The position numbers and the translations under genes are program-made. A stretch of 64,000 nucleotides of DNA, taken from assembly GCF_020251205.1 (NCBI RefSeq), contig NZ_JAIWYX010000006.1, positions 273,619-337,618 on the forward strand. The letters are read 5' to 3'. Numbering within the stretch: position 1 is the first letter of the stretch; every line of letters begins with the position of its first letter. Below are positions 35,403 to 43,958 of the stretch, piece by piece. Origin of the DNA: Arthrobacter sp. M4. Its GTDB lineage: Bacteria > Actinomycetota > Actinomycetes > Actinomycetales > Micrococcaceae. Under the pieces are notes generated by a model that had not been told where the DNA came from, searched no databases, and was given only the letters and a program-made list of their open reading frames with translations.

Positions 35403-35783
35403 ATGGGTAATGACGCCCACATGCCGGACACTGGTGTGTCCGTGGACTTCCAAGAGGTCCAGCAGACGCCGCGCTTCCGGGAACTGCGCAAGCGTCACCG
35501 CAGCTTTGTCTTTCCAATGGCCGTAGCCTTCCTGCTCTGGTACTTCGCCTACGTGCTGTTGGCCGACTACGCGGTGGGATTCATGTCCACCAAGGTGTGG
35601 GGGAACGTCAACGTAGGCCTCATCCTGGGCCTGCTGCAGTTCGTCTCGACCTTTGGCATCACAGCCTGGTACGTCAGCTATTCCAACCGCCGGCTTGACC
35701 CCATTGCCCAGGAAATCCGTACGGAGATCGAGGGCCATGAGCATGACATGCAGACTGGCGCGGCAGCCAGGCAGGGGCGGTGA
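35403..35783 (+). CDS. DUF485 membrane protein (YjcH-like)
   Basis: The 126-residue protein has the DUF485 core: RFRELRKRHRSFVFPMAVAF, two membrane helices (about 37-60 and 69-93, with WYFAYVLLADYA) and AWYVSYSNRRLDPIA. ATG 35403 is preceded by an excellent CAGGAGGAATT. Its stop overlaps the symporter GTG start. Such proteins accompany ActP-type acetate symporters in the membrane; the biochemical role is not settled. Confidence 0.92.
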   Translation: MGNDAHMPDTGVSVDFQEVQQTPRFRELRKRHRSFVFPMAVAFLLWYFAYVLLADYAVGFMSTKVWGNVNVGLILGLLQFVSTFGITAWYVSYSNRRLDPIAQEIRTEIEGHEHDMQTGAAARQGR

Positions 35784-37396
35784 GCGGCATGGTACCCATG
35801 GTCAACGTCTCGGCCCTGAAGGACACCACCCTGCTGAACATGGGGATCTTCGCCCTGTTCGTGCTGGTCACCATGGTGATTGTGTTCCGGGCCAGCCGGA
35901 ACAACAAGACCGCGGCTGACTACTACGCCGCCGGGCGCTCCTTCACCGGATCACAGAACGGAACCGCGATCGCGGGAGACTACCTCTCTGCGGCGTCCTT
36001 CCTGGGCATCACCGGAGCCATCGCCATCAACGGCTACGACGGCTTCCTCTACTCCATCGGATTCCTGGTTGCCTGGCTGGTGGCGCTCCTGCTGGTGGCA
36101 GAGCTGCTGCGCAACACTGGCAAGTTCACCATGGCGGATGTGCTCTCCTTCCGCCTCCGCCAGCGCCCGGTGCGGATTGCTGCAGCCCTGTCCACGCTAG
36201 CCGTGTGCTTCTTCTACCTGCTGGCCCAGATGGCTGGTGCGGGAAGCCTGATCTCGCTGCTGCTCGGCATCAGTGATTGGGGCGGCCAGTCACTGGTGAT
36301 CATCGTTGTCGGTGCCCTCATGATCCTGTATGTGCTTATCGGCGGGATGAAGGGCACCACCTGGGTGCAGATCATCAAGGCCGTGCTCCTGATCGCGGGT
36401 GCCGCCGTGATGACGCTGTGGGTCCTGTCCATCTACGGTTTCAACCTTTCCAACCTGCTTGGTTCCGCCGCTGAAGCGGCGAACAATCCGAACGTATTGA
36501 ACCCAGGCCTCCAGTACGGCAAGAGCGACACCAGCAAGCTCGACTTCATGTCGCTGGGACTCGCCCTGGTGCTCGGCACGGCGGCATTGCCCCACGTACT
36601 GATGCGCTTCTACACGGTTCCGACGGCCAAGGAAGCACGCAAGTCCGTGGTCTGGTCCATCTGGCTAATCGGCCTGTTCTATTTGTTCACGCTGGTCCTG
36701 GGTTATGGCGCCGCAGCGCTGGTGGGTGCCGACACCATCAAATCGGCCCCCGGCGGCGTCAACTCGGCTGCTCCGCTCCTGGCCTTCCACTTGGGCGGGC
36801 CACTCTTGCTTGGCTTTATCTCCGCGGTGGCCTTCGCCACGATTCTGGCCGTCGTTGCCGGCCTGACCATCACAGCCGCGGCCTCCTTTGCGCACGACAT
36901 CTACGCGAACGTCATCGCAAAGGGCGGCGCCGACCCGGCAACGGAAGTGAAGGTGGCTCGGCGTACGGTGGTGGTGATCGGTATCCTGGCAATCCTCGGC
37001 GGCATTTTCGCCAACGGGCAGAACGTCGCATTCCTCGTGGCGCTCGCATTCGCCGTGGCGGCGTCGGCCAATCTGCCCACCATCGTCTACTCACTCTTTT
37101 GGCGGCGGTTCACCACGAGGGGAGCGGTGTGGAGCATGTATGGTGGCCTGGCTTCAGCGATTATCCTCATAGCCTTCTCCCCGGTGGTGTCCGGCGCCAA
37201 GACTTCGATGATCCCCGCGGCCAACTTCGCCTTCTTCCCGCTGAGCAATCCTGGCATTGTGTCCATCCCGTTGGCCTTCCTCCTTGGCTACCTCGGTACC
37301 GTCCTGGACAAGCGTGCGGAGGACCCGGCCAAGCAAGCCGAAATGGAAGTCCGGTCACTCACCGGAGTCGGCGCAGAAAAAGCCGTGGACCACTAA
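35780..37396 (+). CDS. actP: Cation:acetate symporter ActP-like (SSS family)
   Basis: The 538-residue protein has about 13 membrane helices and the ActP signature regions: DYYAAGRSFTGSQNG, AGDYLSAASFLGITG, GTAALPHVLMRFYTVP and TILAVVAGLTITAAASFAHD. E. coli ActP imports acetate and glycolate with a cation. The start may be GTG 35780, overlapping the DUF485 stop, or ATG 35789. The C-terminus ends VDH, and the last 12 bases (GTGGACCACTAA) are repeated 16 bases downstream. Transcription is likely under the CRP-like site and perhaps the adjacent LytTR system. Confidence 0.92.
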   Translation: MSGMVPMVNVSALKDTTLLNMGIFALFVLVTMVIVFRASRNNKTAADYYAAGRSFTGSQNGTAIAGDYLSAASFLGITGAIAINGYDGFLYSIGFLVAWLVALLLVAELLRNTGKFTMADVLSFRLRQRPVRIAAALSTLAVCFFYLLAQMAGAGSLISLLLGISDWGGQSLVIIVVGALMILYVLIGGMKGTTWVQIIKAVLLIAGAAVMTLWVLSIYGFNLSNLLGSAAEAANNPNVLNPGLQYGKSDTSKLDFMSLGLALVLGTAALPHVLMRFYTVPTAKEARKSVVWSIWLIGLFYLFTLVLGYGAAALVGADTIKSAPGGVNSAAPLLAFHLGGPLLLGFISAVAFATILAVVAGLTITAAASFAHDIYANVIAKGGADPATEVKVARRTVVVIGILAILGGIFANGQNVAFLVALAFAVAASANLPTIVYSLFWRRFTTRGAVWSMYGGLASAIILIAFSPVVSGAKTSMIPAANFAFFPLSNPGIVSIPLAFLLGYLGTVLDKRAEDPAKQAEMEVRSLTGVGAEKAVDH

Positions 37397-37412
37397 TAAC
37401 GTGGACCACTAA
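37385..37412. repeat. 12-bp direct repeat duplicating the actP stop region
   Basis: GTGGACCACTAA occurs at 37385-37396 (final codons of actP) and again at 37401-37412. The second copy sits before an inverted partner, TGTTAGTGG at 37445-37453, at the end of the convergent gene, giving a weak stem that may help end transcription from both sides. Confidence 0.7.
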
Positions 37413-37446
37413 CAAAAAGGTACGAGCTGTACACAAACTCCCGTTG

Positions 37447-38046
37447 TTAGTGGTGGTGGCGGCCCGAGTTGCCGCTGGTCGGATCGACGGCGGGTGGCGG
37501 TTGTGTGTGGCCACCGTGCGGCACTGCGCGCTGGCCCGCGAAGGACGCCGCGAGTCCCGGCGTCGCTACTGAAGAAACAACGACGGCGGCAGCGAAGGCA
37601 GCTGCCAGGAGCCGCCCGGTCCTTGGCTGGCTGTTCCTGCCGCCGTCGTTGATCAAAGGCTGCCGGCCAAGCCAACCGGCTGAGCCCAAACCCATGAGGC
37701 ACAGCGCAAGGGCGGCCAGTTGGCCGGCATCGACAATGGGTGTGGCCTTGAAAAGGCCGCCAACAACGGCTGCCGCGTGAACGGCGGCCGTTGCGGCGAG
37801 AGCTGGAACCGTTGCCCTGGGATAAGGGATGGACCCCCTGTGCAGTCCCGTGAGGGACCATCCCAGACACCCAATTCCGGCAACAAGGGCGGCGGCGCCG
37901 GCAGCAACGGAGGTGCCTGTCCCGGATACCGGACCGAGTAGGTAGCCAGCGGCGATGGACAACTCAACCATCCCGGTGGCCAGGATGGCGAAACAGAAGA
38001 AGAGCAGCGCTGCCGCGCGAAGTGTTGGCCGTGCTGAGGCCTTCAT
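37447..38046 (-). CDS. Hypothetical multi-spanning membrane protein with His-rich C-terminus
   Basis: The 199-residue protein has about five hydrophobic segments (about 11-30, 42-62, 79-99, 106-124, 142-165) and ends GNSGRHHH. I do not recognise a family. High Ala/Gly content and no conserved polar motif within the membrane make a function hard to guess; a small membrane stress or transport accessory protein is possible. It converges on actP and precedes nothing obvious on its own strand. Confidence 0.62.
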   Translation of the reverse strand: MKASARPTLRAAALLFFCFAILATGMVELSIAAGYLLGPVSGTGTSVAAGAAALVAGIGCLGWSLTGLHRGSIPYPRATVPALAATAAVHAAAVVGGLFKATPIVDAGQLAALALCLMGLGSAGWLGRQPLINDGGRNSQPRTGRLLAAAFAAAVVVSSVATPGLAASFAGQRAVPHGGHTQPPPAVDPTSGNSGRHHH

Positions 38047-38139
38047 GGTTCCTGTCCCTTCGTGTTGGTTATCGGCTGGCTCCGGCCCCTGACAGGGCTT
38101 GGCGAGACTGTAGCGGGTTGCCGAGGCAGCAGCGGGTTG

Positions 38140-38544
38140 CTATGCCCGGGCGGTTGCCGGAACTTTGTCCTGGGACAGGCCCACACCAAGCAGCACAACG
38201 GCGCTGGCCAGGTGCAGGACGTTGTCTGCTCCGTTCAGGGCGATGATGTTCAACGGGCTGCCAACCAGGAACAGGCCAAGGATGCCTACCAATAGGTAGA
38301 CGGCGCCTACGGTCGAGTTCACTGTCCTGGACAGGGTGACGCCGTTGAGGCCGGAGTAAAGAAGGGCCGCACCGATGGCCAGGTGGATGACGTTGTGCAA
38401 CGGGTTCACGGCGAAAATGATCAGGTTGGCGCCTTCAGTGGCAAAGAAGCTGGTCCCTCCCGTGACAAAGAAGCCGAGGACGCCGACCAGGAGGTAAACG
38501 GCTCCGAAGACGGTGGCGATCAAGCGATTGGGGGAAGTGCGCAT
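38140..38544 (-). CDS. DUF4383-family membrane protein
   Basis: The 134-residue protein has four membrane helices made of two similar halves. VFGAVYLLVGVLGFFV...NPLHNVIHLAIGAALL (about 10-65) is echoed by TVGAVYLLVGILGLFLVG...NGADNVLHLASAVVLL (about 73-122). This internal duplication with NxxH-type helices is the DUF4383 pattern common in soil actinobacteria. Function unknown. I chose ATG 38544; the longer reading to 38619 adds a Gly/Arg/Pro-rich, implausible N-terminus. Confidence 0.85.
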   Translation of the reverse strand: MRTSPNRLIATVFGAVYLLVGVLGFFVTGGTSFFATEGANLIIFAVNPLHNVIHLAIGAALLYSGLNGVTLSRTVNSTVGAVYLLVGILGLFLVGSPLNIIALNGADNVLHLASAVVLLGVGLSQDKVPATARA

Positions 38545-38708
38545 TGGTCCAAACCTTCCAATGGGGCCGGTCCCTGCCGGCCGTCCTGCGAGGCCCCGGG
38601 CGGGGCTCTCACACGTCATTCGGACCGTTCGCGCTGGTGGATGGGTCTGGATGGAAGATTTTTTTGGCGCGTCGGGGATGGGCTCCTGGGACAGTTACCT
38701 CTTCGGCA

Positions 38709-39317
38709 TCAGGCCTTGGGACGGAGACGGATGGACATCATCTTGAGCTGGTCCCGCCCCTCAAAGCGATAGGCAAGGTCAATGGTCTTACCCGAGCAGT
38801 TAAGGTCCCCGGCCACGTCCGCGGCGTTGTTGCCGTTCTGCGAGCTGACGTTGATGATGCCGTAGTTCGCCTTGCAGGAATCGTCGAGTGCCAGGCTTGC
38901 TATGCCGGAGTTGAAGTCTTCCCGGCTCAGGTTTTCCATGAGGGCCGGGTCCAGGTATTTGTCGTAGGCTTCGTCCGTTCGACCCTTGATGAGCAGGTTC
39001 GTAAAGTCGTCGGCGGTCTGTCGCGCTTTGCCTGTGCTGTTGCCTATTAGTCCGACGAGTACCAGGACACCAATGACAGCCAGCACCACTACGCCGCCGA
39101 CGATGCCCAAAGCAATCCACAGTCCCTTTCTGCTCTTGCGCGGAGCCGGGTACGGTGCGCCGTACGGTCTGCCGTAAGGCCCCGGCGGACCGTATTCGCC
39201 TGTGCTGTATGGGCCAGTGCTGTATTGGCCGGTGTCCGCAACGTTGTCGGGATCGTTGGGTTCCTTTGCGTCGTCGCGGGAGTCGCGGGGCTCGCGGGGC
39301 TCGTTGGGGGTGCTCAT
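38709..39317 (-). CDS. Single-pass membrane protein with DUF4878-like extracellular domain
   Basis: The 202-residue protein has an acidic, Pro/Gly/Tyr-rich cytoplasmic N-terminus (about 1-60), one membrane helix (about 65-92, GLWIALGIVGGVVVLAVIG) and an extracytoplasmic domain starting TGKARQTADDFTNLLIKGRTDEAYD. The pattern of a short helix of substrate-free alpha/beta type after the membrane helix is like DUF4878 lipoproteins. Two cysteines (CKANYGIIN, LNCSGK) may pair outside the cell. Function unknown. Confidence 0.72.
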   Translation of the reverse strand: MSTPNEPREPRDSRDDAKEPNDPDNVADTGQYSTGPYSTGEYGPPGPYGRPYGAPYPAPRKSRKGLWIALGIVGGVVVLAVIGVLVLVGLIGNSTGKARQTADDFTNLLIKGRTDEAYDKYLDPALMENLSREDFNSGIASLALDDSCKANYGIINVSSQNGNNAADVAGDLNCSGKTIDLAYRFEGRDQLKMMSIRLRPKA

Positions 39318-39498
39318 GGCCAGGCCTTCCCGGCAGCCCTCGAACCCGCTGCCCTGTAGTTCGGGGGAGCGCCAATCGGATCCCCACAGCCGTCAATGCA
39401 GGTACAGCTTAACGCCGTGTGTCTGCTGCGCGGCGATGGGACGCGACAGGAAGATGGACGCGACGGGGAGCTGTCAACGTGGCACTTGCCGCGACGGG

Positions 39499-39981
39499 TT
39501 AGGGATTCCGCGGGCCCCGGTCCAGGAGCGGCTGTACACGGAAGGGGATCAACTCTCCCATGGCCAAGGCGGTATCGGTGCGCTCCACCCCGTCGCACGC
39601 CAGGATCTTCCCGTTGATTCGGAAAAGGTCTTCGGCATCCACGGCCACTACCCGAAGGAACAAGTCTGCGGAGCCGGTCAGCCCGTAGCCCTCCAGAATC
39701 TCGGGTATGCCCGCCAGATCCGTTGAAAGCTGGCCCAGCTTTTGTTGTTGGACGTGGACTGAGATGAATGCCATGAGCGGGTACCCCAGTGCCGAGGGAT
39801 TGATGCGCCGCTCAAAGGACAGGAACGCGTGCTTCTTTTCCAGTTGGGCCACGCGCGCCTGGACGGTATTGCGTGATAGTCCCAGCCTCTGGGCAAGCGC
39901 AACCACGGTTCCACGCGGGTCCTTCGCCATGGCAGACAGGAGCCGAGTGTCAGTCCCGTCAAGAGTGTGCATGATGGCCAT
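39499..39981 (-). CDS. Lrp/AsnC-family transcriptional regulator (BkdR-type)
   Basis: The 160-residue protein has an N-terminal winged HTH (about 8-50: RLLSAMAKDPRGTVVAL, RLGLSRNTVQARVAQLEKK) and a RAM ligand-binding domain (about 70-150). These regulators form octamers that respond to amino acids. It is divergent from the branched-chain keto acid dehydrogenase operon, the usual place of BkdR, so leucine, isoleucine or valine is the likely effector. A TTGCGCAA palindrome 15 bases before its start suggests autoregulation. Confidence 0.92.
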   Translation of the reverse strand: MAIMHTLDGTDTRLLSAMAKDPRGTVVALAQRLGLSRNTVQARVAQLEKKHAFLSFERRINPSALGYPLMAFISVHVQQQKLGQLSTDLAGIPEILEGYGLTGSADLFLRVVAVDAEDLFRINGKILACDGVERTDTALAMGELIPFRVQPLLDRGPRNP

Positions 39982-39994
39982 CCAAGCTTCGCAT

Positions 39995-40050
39995 ATTGCG
40001 CAAGATTAGCACGGTGCAGCCATATCAGACAGGGCATTGTGCTCAAGAAT
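39995..40050. promoter_or_regulatory. Putative Lrp-type binding sites in the divergent bkd promoter region
   Basis: ATTGCGCAAGAT (39995-40006) and ATTGTGCTCAAGAAT (40036-40050) share ATTG-Y-GC-CAAGA. The first is partly palindromic and touches the regulator's own promoter. Lrp proteins bind such degenerate, AT-richer repeats in series. The assignment is by position and similarity only. Confidence 0.45.
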
Positions 40051-40078
40051 CACTGTAGTGGTTGTACCCAATGAGCAT

Positions 40079-40094
40079 TGTGAGTAGGGTCACA
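40079..40094. promoter_or_regulatory. CRP/GlxR-like site upstream of the bkd operon
   Basis: TGTGAGTAGGGTCACA fits the TGTGA-N6-TCACA consensus at all ten positions, and flanking AT/AT extends the palindrome to ATTGTGA-N6-TCACAAT (40077-40096). It lies 95 bases before the GTG at 40189. It points to cAMP-dependent (GlxR/CRP) control of branched-chain amino acid breakdown. Confidence 0.65.
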
Positions 40095-40188
40095 ATTAAC
40101 TAGGGCAAAGACGCCTGGTGGTCGGCTGATCAAGGGACCACAAGTCCCGGATTCACCGGCACAACAACGTGAAAAGGTGCGATCGACT

Positions 40189-41394
40189 GTGTTGACGGAA
40201 GAGACGGGCCCCGGCCACCCCACCAACGGAGGTCCGGCAAACGGTACAGGGAGCACGCTGCGGACCGGCGGGAACCTGGTCCAGCTGATCAGCCCCGAGG
40301 GGGAGCGCGTCCACCGGCCGGAGTTCGACGTCTGGATCAAGGATCTTGGCGACGAGCAACTGCTAGCTTTGTATGAAGATATGGTGGTCATCCGCCGCAT
40401 CGACAAGGAAGCCACGGCACTTCAAAGGCAGGGCGAACTCGCTTTGTGGCCACCCCTGCTGGGCCAGGAAGCTTCCCAAATCGGATCAGTGCGCGCATTG
40501 CGCGACGACGATTTCATCTTCCCCAGCTACCGGGAGAGCGGCGTCGCCTATTGCCGCGGAGCACGGCTGACAGAGATCGTCCGGACCTGGCGGGGCAACG
40601 CCCTCTACGGCTGGGACCCCCATCGGATCAAGATGGCCACACCGCAAATCGTTATTGGGTCCCAGACCCTGCATGCTGCGGGGTACGGCATGGGCATCCT
40701 GAACGATGGGTCGGACAACGTCACCATCACCTACTTCGGCGATGGGGCCACCAGCCAGGGCGACGTCAACGAGTCCTTGGTGTTCGCAGCCAGCTTCCAA
40801 GCGCCCGTCGTCTTCTTCTGCCAGAACAACCATTGGGCCATCTCCGAGCCTGTGACCGTGCAGTCGCACATCCAATTGGCAGACCGTGCCGTGGGCTTCG
40901 GCATTCCTAGTATGCGGGTGGACGGCAACGACGTCCTGGCGGTTATGGCCGCCACCCGCATCGCCCTGGACCGGGCGCGGAAAGGCGGCGGACCCACCTT
41001 CATCGAGGCGGTCACGTACCGGATGGGCCCGCATACGACGGCGGACGACCCCACGCGGTACCGTGATCCGAACGAGCTGGAAGACTGGGCAGCGAAGGAC
41101 CCGATCAAGCGCCTGCGAACGCTGCTTGAAGCGAAAGGTGCCTTGACCGAGGAGCAAATTGCCGCCGTCGACCGCAAAGCGGACCAGGTGGGCGCTGATC
41201 TGCGCAATAGTTGCATCACCCTGCCGGATCCCCAGCCTATGGACGTTTTCGAGCACGTGTACAGCACACCGAACTCCTGGATAGAACGCCAGAAAGACCA
41301 CTATTCGCGCTATCTCGCCTCCTTTAGCGGTTCCGGCGCTGGTGGATCAGGCAGTGGATTGGCAGAAGGCACACAAGAAGGAGGTGTCCGCTGA
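40189..41394 (+). CDS. bkdA: Branched-chain 2-oxoacid (or pyruvate) dehydrogenase E1 alpha subunit
   Basis: The 401-residue subunit has the thiamine diphosphate motif GDGATSQGDVNESL ... FFCQNN and the phosphorylation-loop region YRMGPHTTADDPTRY. With E1 beta it decarboxylates a 2-oxoacid and passes the acyl group to lipoyl-E2 in the cytoplasm. Start GTG 40189 lies 11 bases after AAAAGG; GTG 40177 (four codons earlier) is the alternative. Branched-chain substrate is inferred from the adjacent Lrp regulator and the downstream carboxylase operon; annotation as pyruvate dehydrogenase E1 alpha would be the usual similarity result. Confidence 0.9.
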   Translation: MLTEETGPGHPTNGGPANGTGSTLRTGGNLVQLISPEGERVHRPEFDVWIKDLGDEQLLALYEDMVVIRRIDKEATALQRQGELALWPPLLGQEASQIGSVRALRDDDFIFPSYRESGVAYCRGARLTEIVRTWRGNALYGWDPHRIKMATPQIVIGSQTLHAAGYGMGILNDGSDNVTITYFGDGATSQGDVNESLVFAASFQAPVVFFCQNNHWAISEPVTVQSHIQLADRAVGFGIPSMRVDGNDVLAVMAATRIALDRARKGGGPTFIEAVTYRMGPHTTADDPTRYRDPNELEDWAAKDPIKRLRTLLEAKGALTEEQIAAVDRKADQVGADLRNSCITLPDPQPMDVFEHVYSTPNSWIERQKDHYSRYLASFSGSGAGGSGSGLAEGTQEGGVR

Positions 41395-42404
41395 TGTCAC
41401 AGCTCACCTTTGCCCGCGCCATCAACGCCGGACTACGCAAGGCACTGGAAAACGACCCCAAGGTGGTGCTGCTCGGTGAGGACATCGGAATGCTCGGAGG
41501 CGTCTTCCGGGTAACCGACGGCCTTCAAAAGGACTTCGGCAAGCATCGGGTAGTGGACACGCCGTTGGCTGAATCCGGCATCGTCGGCACAGCCGTGGGC
41601 CTCGCCTATCGCGGCTACCGCCCTGTTTGCGAGATCCAGTTCGATGGCTTTGTCTACCCGGCGTTCGACCAGATCGTTAGCCAGGTGGCCAAGCTGCACT
41701 ACCGCACGATGGGTTCAGTGAAGATGCCCATCACCATCCGGATCCCCTTTGGGGGCGGTATTGGGTCACCGGAGCACCACTCCGAGTCCCCGGAAGCCTA
41801 CTTCACGCACACCTCCGGGCTGCGTGTGATCAGTGTGTCCAATCCGCAGGACGCCTACACAATGATCCAGCAGGCGATCGCCAGTGACGATCCCGTGGTG
41901 TATTTCGAGCCGAAACGCCGGTACCACGACAAGGGTGAGGTGGATGAGGCGGCGGACATCTCCACGGCACTGTCCATGGAACGGGCCCGCGTGGTGACGG
42001 AAGGCAAGGACGTCACGCTGGTGACCTACGGGCCGCTGGTGAAGACTGCCCGGGACGCCGCCCTGGCAGCCAAGGATGAGGGCGTCTCCGTGGAAGTCAT
42101 CGACCTCCGATCACTAGCCCCGGTTGACTTCCCGGTCATCGAGGCATCCGTCCGCAAGACCGGACGACTGGTCATCACCCACGAGGCCGGGCAGTACGGC
42201 GGCCTCGGCGCGGAAATTGCCGCGAGCATCACCGAGAGGTGCTTCTACTACCTTGAAGAAGCACCCGTGCGCATCACTGGCTTCGACGTGCCATACCCAT
42301 ACTCCAGGCTCGAAATGCACCACCTGCCGGATCTTGACCGGATCCTGGACGGCGTGGACCGGGCGCTGGGCCGGCCGAATTCACTGAGCGGACTGGAGGG
42401 ATGA
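41394..42404 (+). CDS. bkdB: Branched-chain 2-oxoacid (or pyruvate) dehydrogenase E1 beta subunit
   Basis: At 336 residues this is of standard length. It begins LTFARAINAGLRKALENDPKV read in parts, with LLGEDIGMLGGVFRVTDGL and the transketolase C-terminal domain (VEVIDLRSLAPVDFP, ITHEAGQYGGLGAEI). It contributes the second half of the E1 active site. The ATG shares its A with the E1 alpha TGA. Its stop overlaps the E2 start, so all three are coupled. Confidence 0.93.
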   Translation: MSQLTFARAINAGLRKALENDPKVVLLGEDIGMLGGVFRVTDGLQKDFGKHRVVDTPLAESGIVGTAVGLAYRGYRPVCEIQFDGFVYPAFDQIVSQVAKLHYRTMGSVKMPITIRIPFGGGIGSPEHHSESPEAYFTHTSGLRVISVSNPQDAYTMIQQAIASDDPVVYFEPKRRYHDKGEVDEAADISTALSMERARVVTEGKDVTLVTYGPLVKTARDAALAAKDEGVSVEVIDLRSLAPVDFPVIEASVRKTGRLVITHEAGQYGGLGAEIAASITERCFYYLEEAPVRITGFDVPYPYSRLEMHHLPDLDRILDGVDRALGRPNSLSGLEG

Positions 42405-43861
42405 GTGCCATCATGATCAAGGAATTCAGGCTGCCGGACCTCGGCGAGGGACTCACGGAATCGGAGATCCTCAGCTGGAAGGTCAATGTGGGGGACACCG
42501 TAGCGCTGAACCAGATCATCGCCGAGGTAGAGACGGCCAAGGCCGTCGTCGAAATCCCCTCACCATTCGCCGGAGTAGTCGCCGCCCTGCACGAGCAGCC
42601 GGGAACCGTCGTCGAAGTTGGCAAGCCGATTGTCTCGTTTGAAGTGGAAGACGCGGCCGGAGTGAAAGATACCGCCGGGGCGGAAGATACCGCCGCGGCG
42701 AAAGACACGGCCGAAGCAGAAGACGCGGCGGCAGCGGACGACGGCGGGACCTCGCCTGTGGAACGCGGGGCTCCAACCCCGACGCTACCGCGCCGCGAAC
42801 CGAACCTTGTGGGCTACGGCGTTGCCCCGGAGCCCGAGGGGCATCCGGTCCGCAGGCCGCGGGTCTTCGCGTCGGCCATGGCCACTGATGCGCCGACGCC
42901 AGCCGCACCGGCCGCGTCGGCCACGGCCGCTGCTGCGCCGACGCCGGCCGTCCACAACGGCGACCGTCCGCGTTCTACGCCGCCCGTCAGGAAGCTCGCC
43001 AAGGACCTCGGAGTGGACCTGCACGAGGTCTCCGGCACAGGACACGGAGGGCTCATCACTCGCGACGACGTCCGCGGCTTCGCCGACAAGGCCCCCGGTG
43101 TTGAGGCCGTACCGTCGTCGGTGCCGCCGGCAGCAGCCGTGACGCTGCCGCCGTCGGGCGTTCGTGAAACCCGGACACCCATCAAAGGCGTGCGGAAGTA
43201 CACGGCCGCGGCGATGGTTTCGAGTGCGTTCACGGCACCGCACGTCACCGAGTTCCTCACTGTAGACGTGACCGCGGGCATGGAACTGTTGGAGCGCCTG
43301 AAGGCCAGCCGCGAGTTTGCCGGTCACAAACTGACCCCGCTGACCCTCGTGGCTAAAGCCCTGCTCGTCGCCCTGCGCCGCAACCCCACGCTCAATTCCC
43401 ACTGGGATGACGCGAACCAGGAAATTGTGCAGTTCCACTACGTCAATCTGGGAATTGCCGCAGCCACTCCGCGTGGGCTGTTGGTGCCGAACATCAAGGA
43501 CGCGCAGGACATGGGACTGCTCGAACTGTCGGAGGCGCTCGCATCGTTGACGGAGACGGCCCGGGCGGGGAAGAGCACACCGGAAGACTTGTCGCATGGG
43601 ACCATTTCCATCACCAATATTGGCGTCTTTGGCATTGACGCCGGCACGCCCATCCTCAACCCGGGCGAAGCTGCCATCTTGTCCATAGGTGCCGTACGCC
43701 CCACACCGTGGGAACACAACGGCGAAATAGCCCTCAGGCAGGTCATGACCCTGAGCCTGTCCTTCGATCACCGGCTGGTGGACGGAGAACAGGGCTCGCG
43801 GTTCCTGGCGGACGTCGGTGCGGTGTTGCGCGACCCCGGGATGGTCCTGACGATGGTGTGA
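42401..43861 (+). CDS. bkdC: Dihydrolipoamide acyltransferase E2 of the same complex
   Basis: The 486-residue protein has one lipoyl domain (1-80) with Lys47 in EVETAKAVVEIP. A long acidic Ala/Glu/Asp/Thr linker follows (about 85-115, repeating VKDTAGAEDTAAAKDTAEAED in pieces) and then a second Ala/Pro linker. The peripheral subunit-binding domain is at about 190-226 (VRKLAKDLGVDLHEVSGTG), and the catalytic domain ends with His457 and Asp461 in SFDHRLVDGEQG. ATG 42401 or 42413. No E3 gene is present here, so lipoamide dehydrogenase must be encoded elsewhere. A terminator follows. Confidence 0.94.
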   Translation: MSAIMIKEFRLPDLGEGLTESEILSWKVNVGDTVALNQIIAEVETAKAVVEIPSPFAGVVAALHEQPGTVVEVGKPIVSFEVEDAAGVKDTAGAEDTAAAKDTAEAEDAAAADDGGTSPVERGAPTPTLPRREPNLVGYGVAPEPEGHPVRRPRVFASAMATDAPTPAAPAASATAAAAPTPAVHNGDRPRSTPPVRKLAKDLGVDLHEVSGTGHGGLITRDDVRGFADKAPGVEAVPSSVPPAAAVTLPPSGVRETRTPIKGVRKYTAAAMVSSAFTAPHVTEFLTVDVTAGMELLERLKASREFAGHKLTPLTLVAKALLVALRRNPTLNSHWDDANQEIVQFHYVNLGIAAATPRGLLVPNIKDAQDMGLLELSEALASLTETARAGKSTPEDLSHGTISITNIGVFGIDAGTPILNPGEAAILSIGAVRPTPWEHNGEIALRQVMTLSLSFDHRLVDGEQGSRFLADVGAVLRDPGMVLTMV

Positions 43862-43867
43862 GAAAAC

Positions 43868-43906
43868 AACGGCGGATTCCGGCCGCAGCCGGGATCCGCC
43901 GTTTGC
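43868..43906 (+). terminator. Bidirectional hairpin terminator between bkd operon and TetR gene
   Basis: A 16-bp stem, AACGGCGGATTCCGGC (43868-43883) with GCCGGGATCCGCCGTT (43888-43903), one G-U pair and a four-base loop, is followed by T. It is flanked by A on the other side, so it can serve both converging genes. Confidence 0.75.
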
Positions 43907-43919
43907 GTGTCCGCGTTGC

Positions 43920-43958
43920 TGATTGAAAGACGTCAGTGCTTGATTGAAAGACGTCAGT
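43920..43958. repeat. 21-bp tandem duplication at the 3' end of the TetR gene
   Basis: An 18-base block beginning TGATTGAAAGACG occurs at 43920-43937 and again at 43941-43958, a 21-base period. The second copy contains the TetR stop codon (43954-43956). It looks like a recent slippage or duplication event. Confidence 0.85.
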
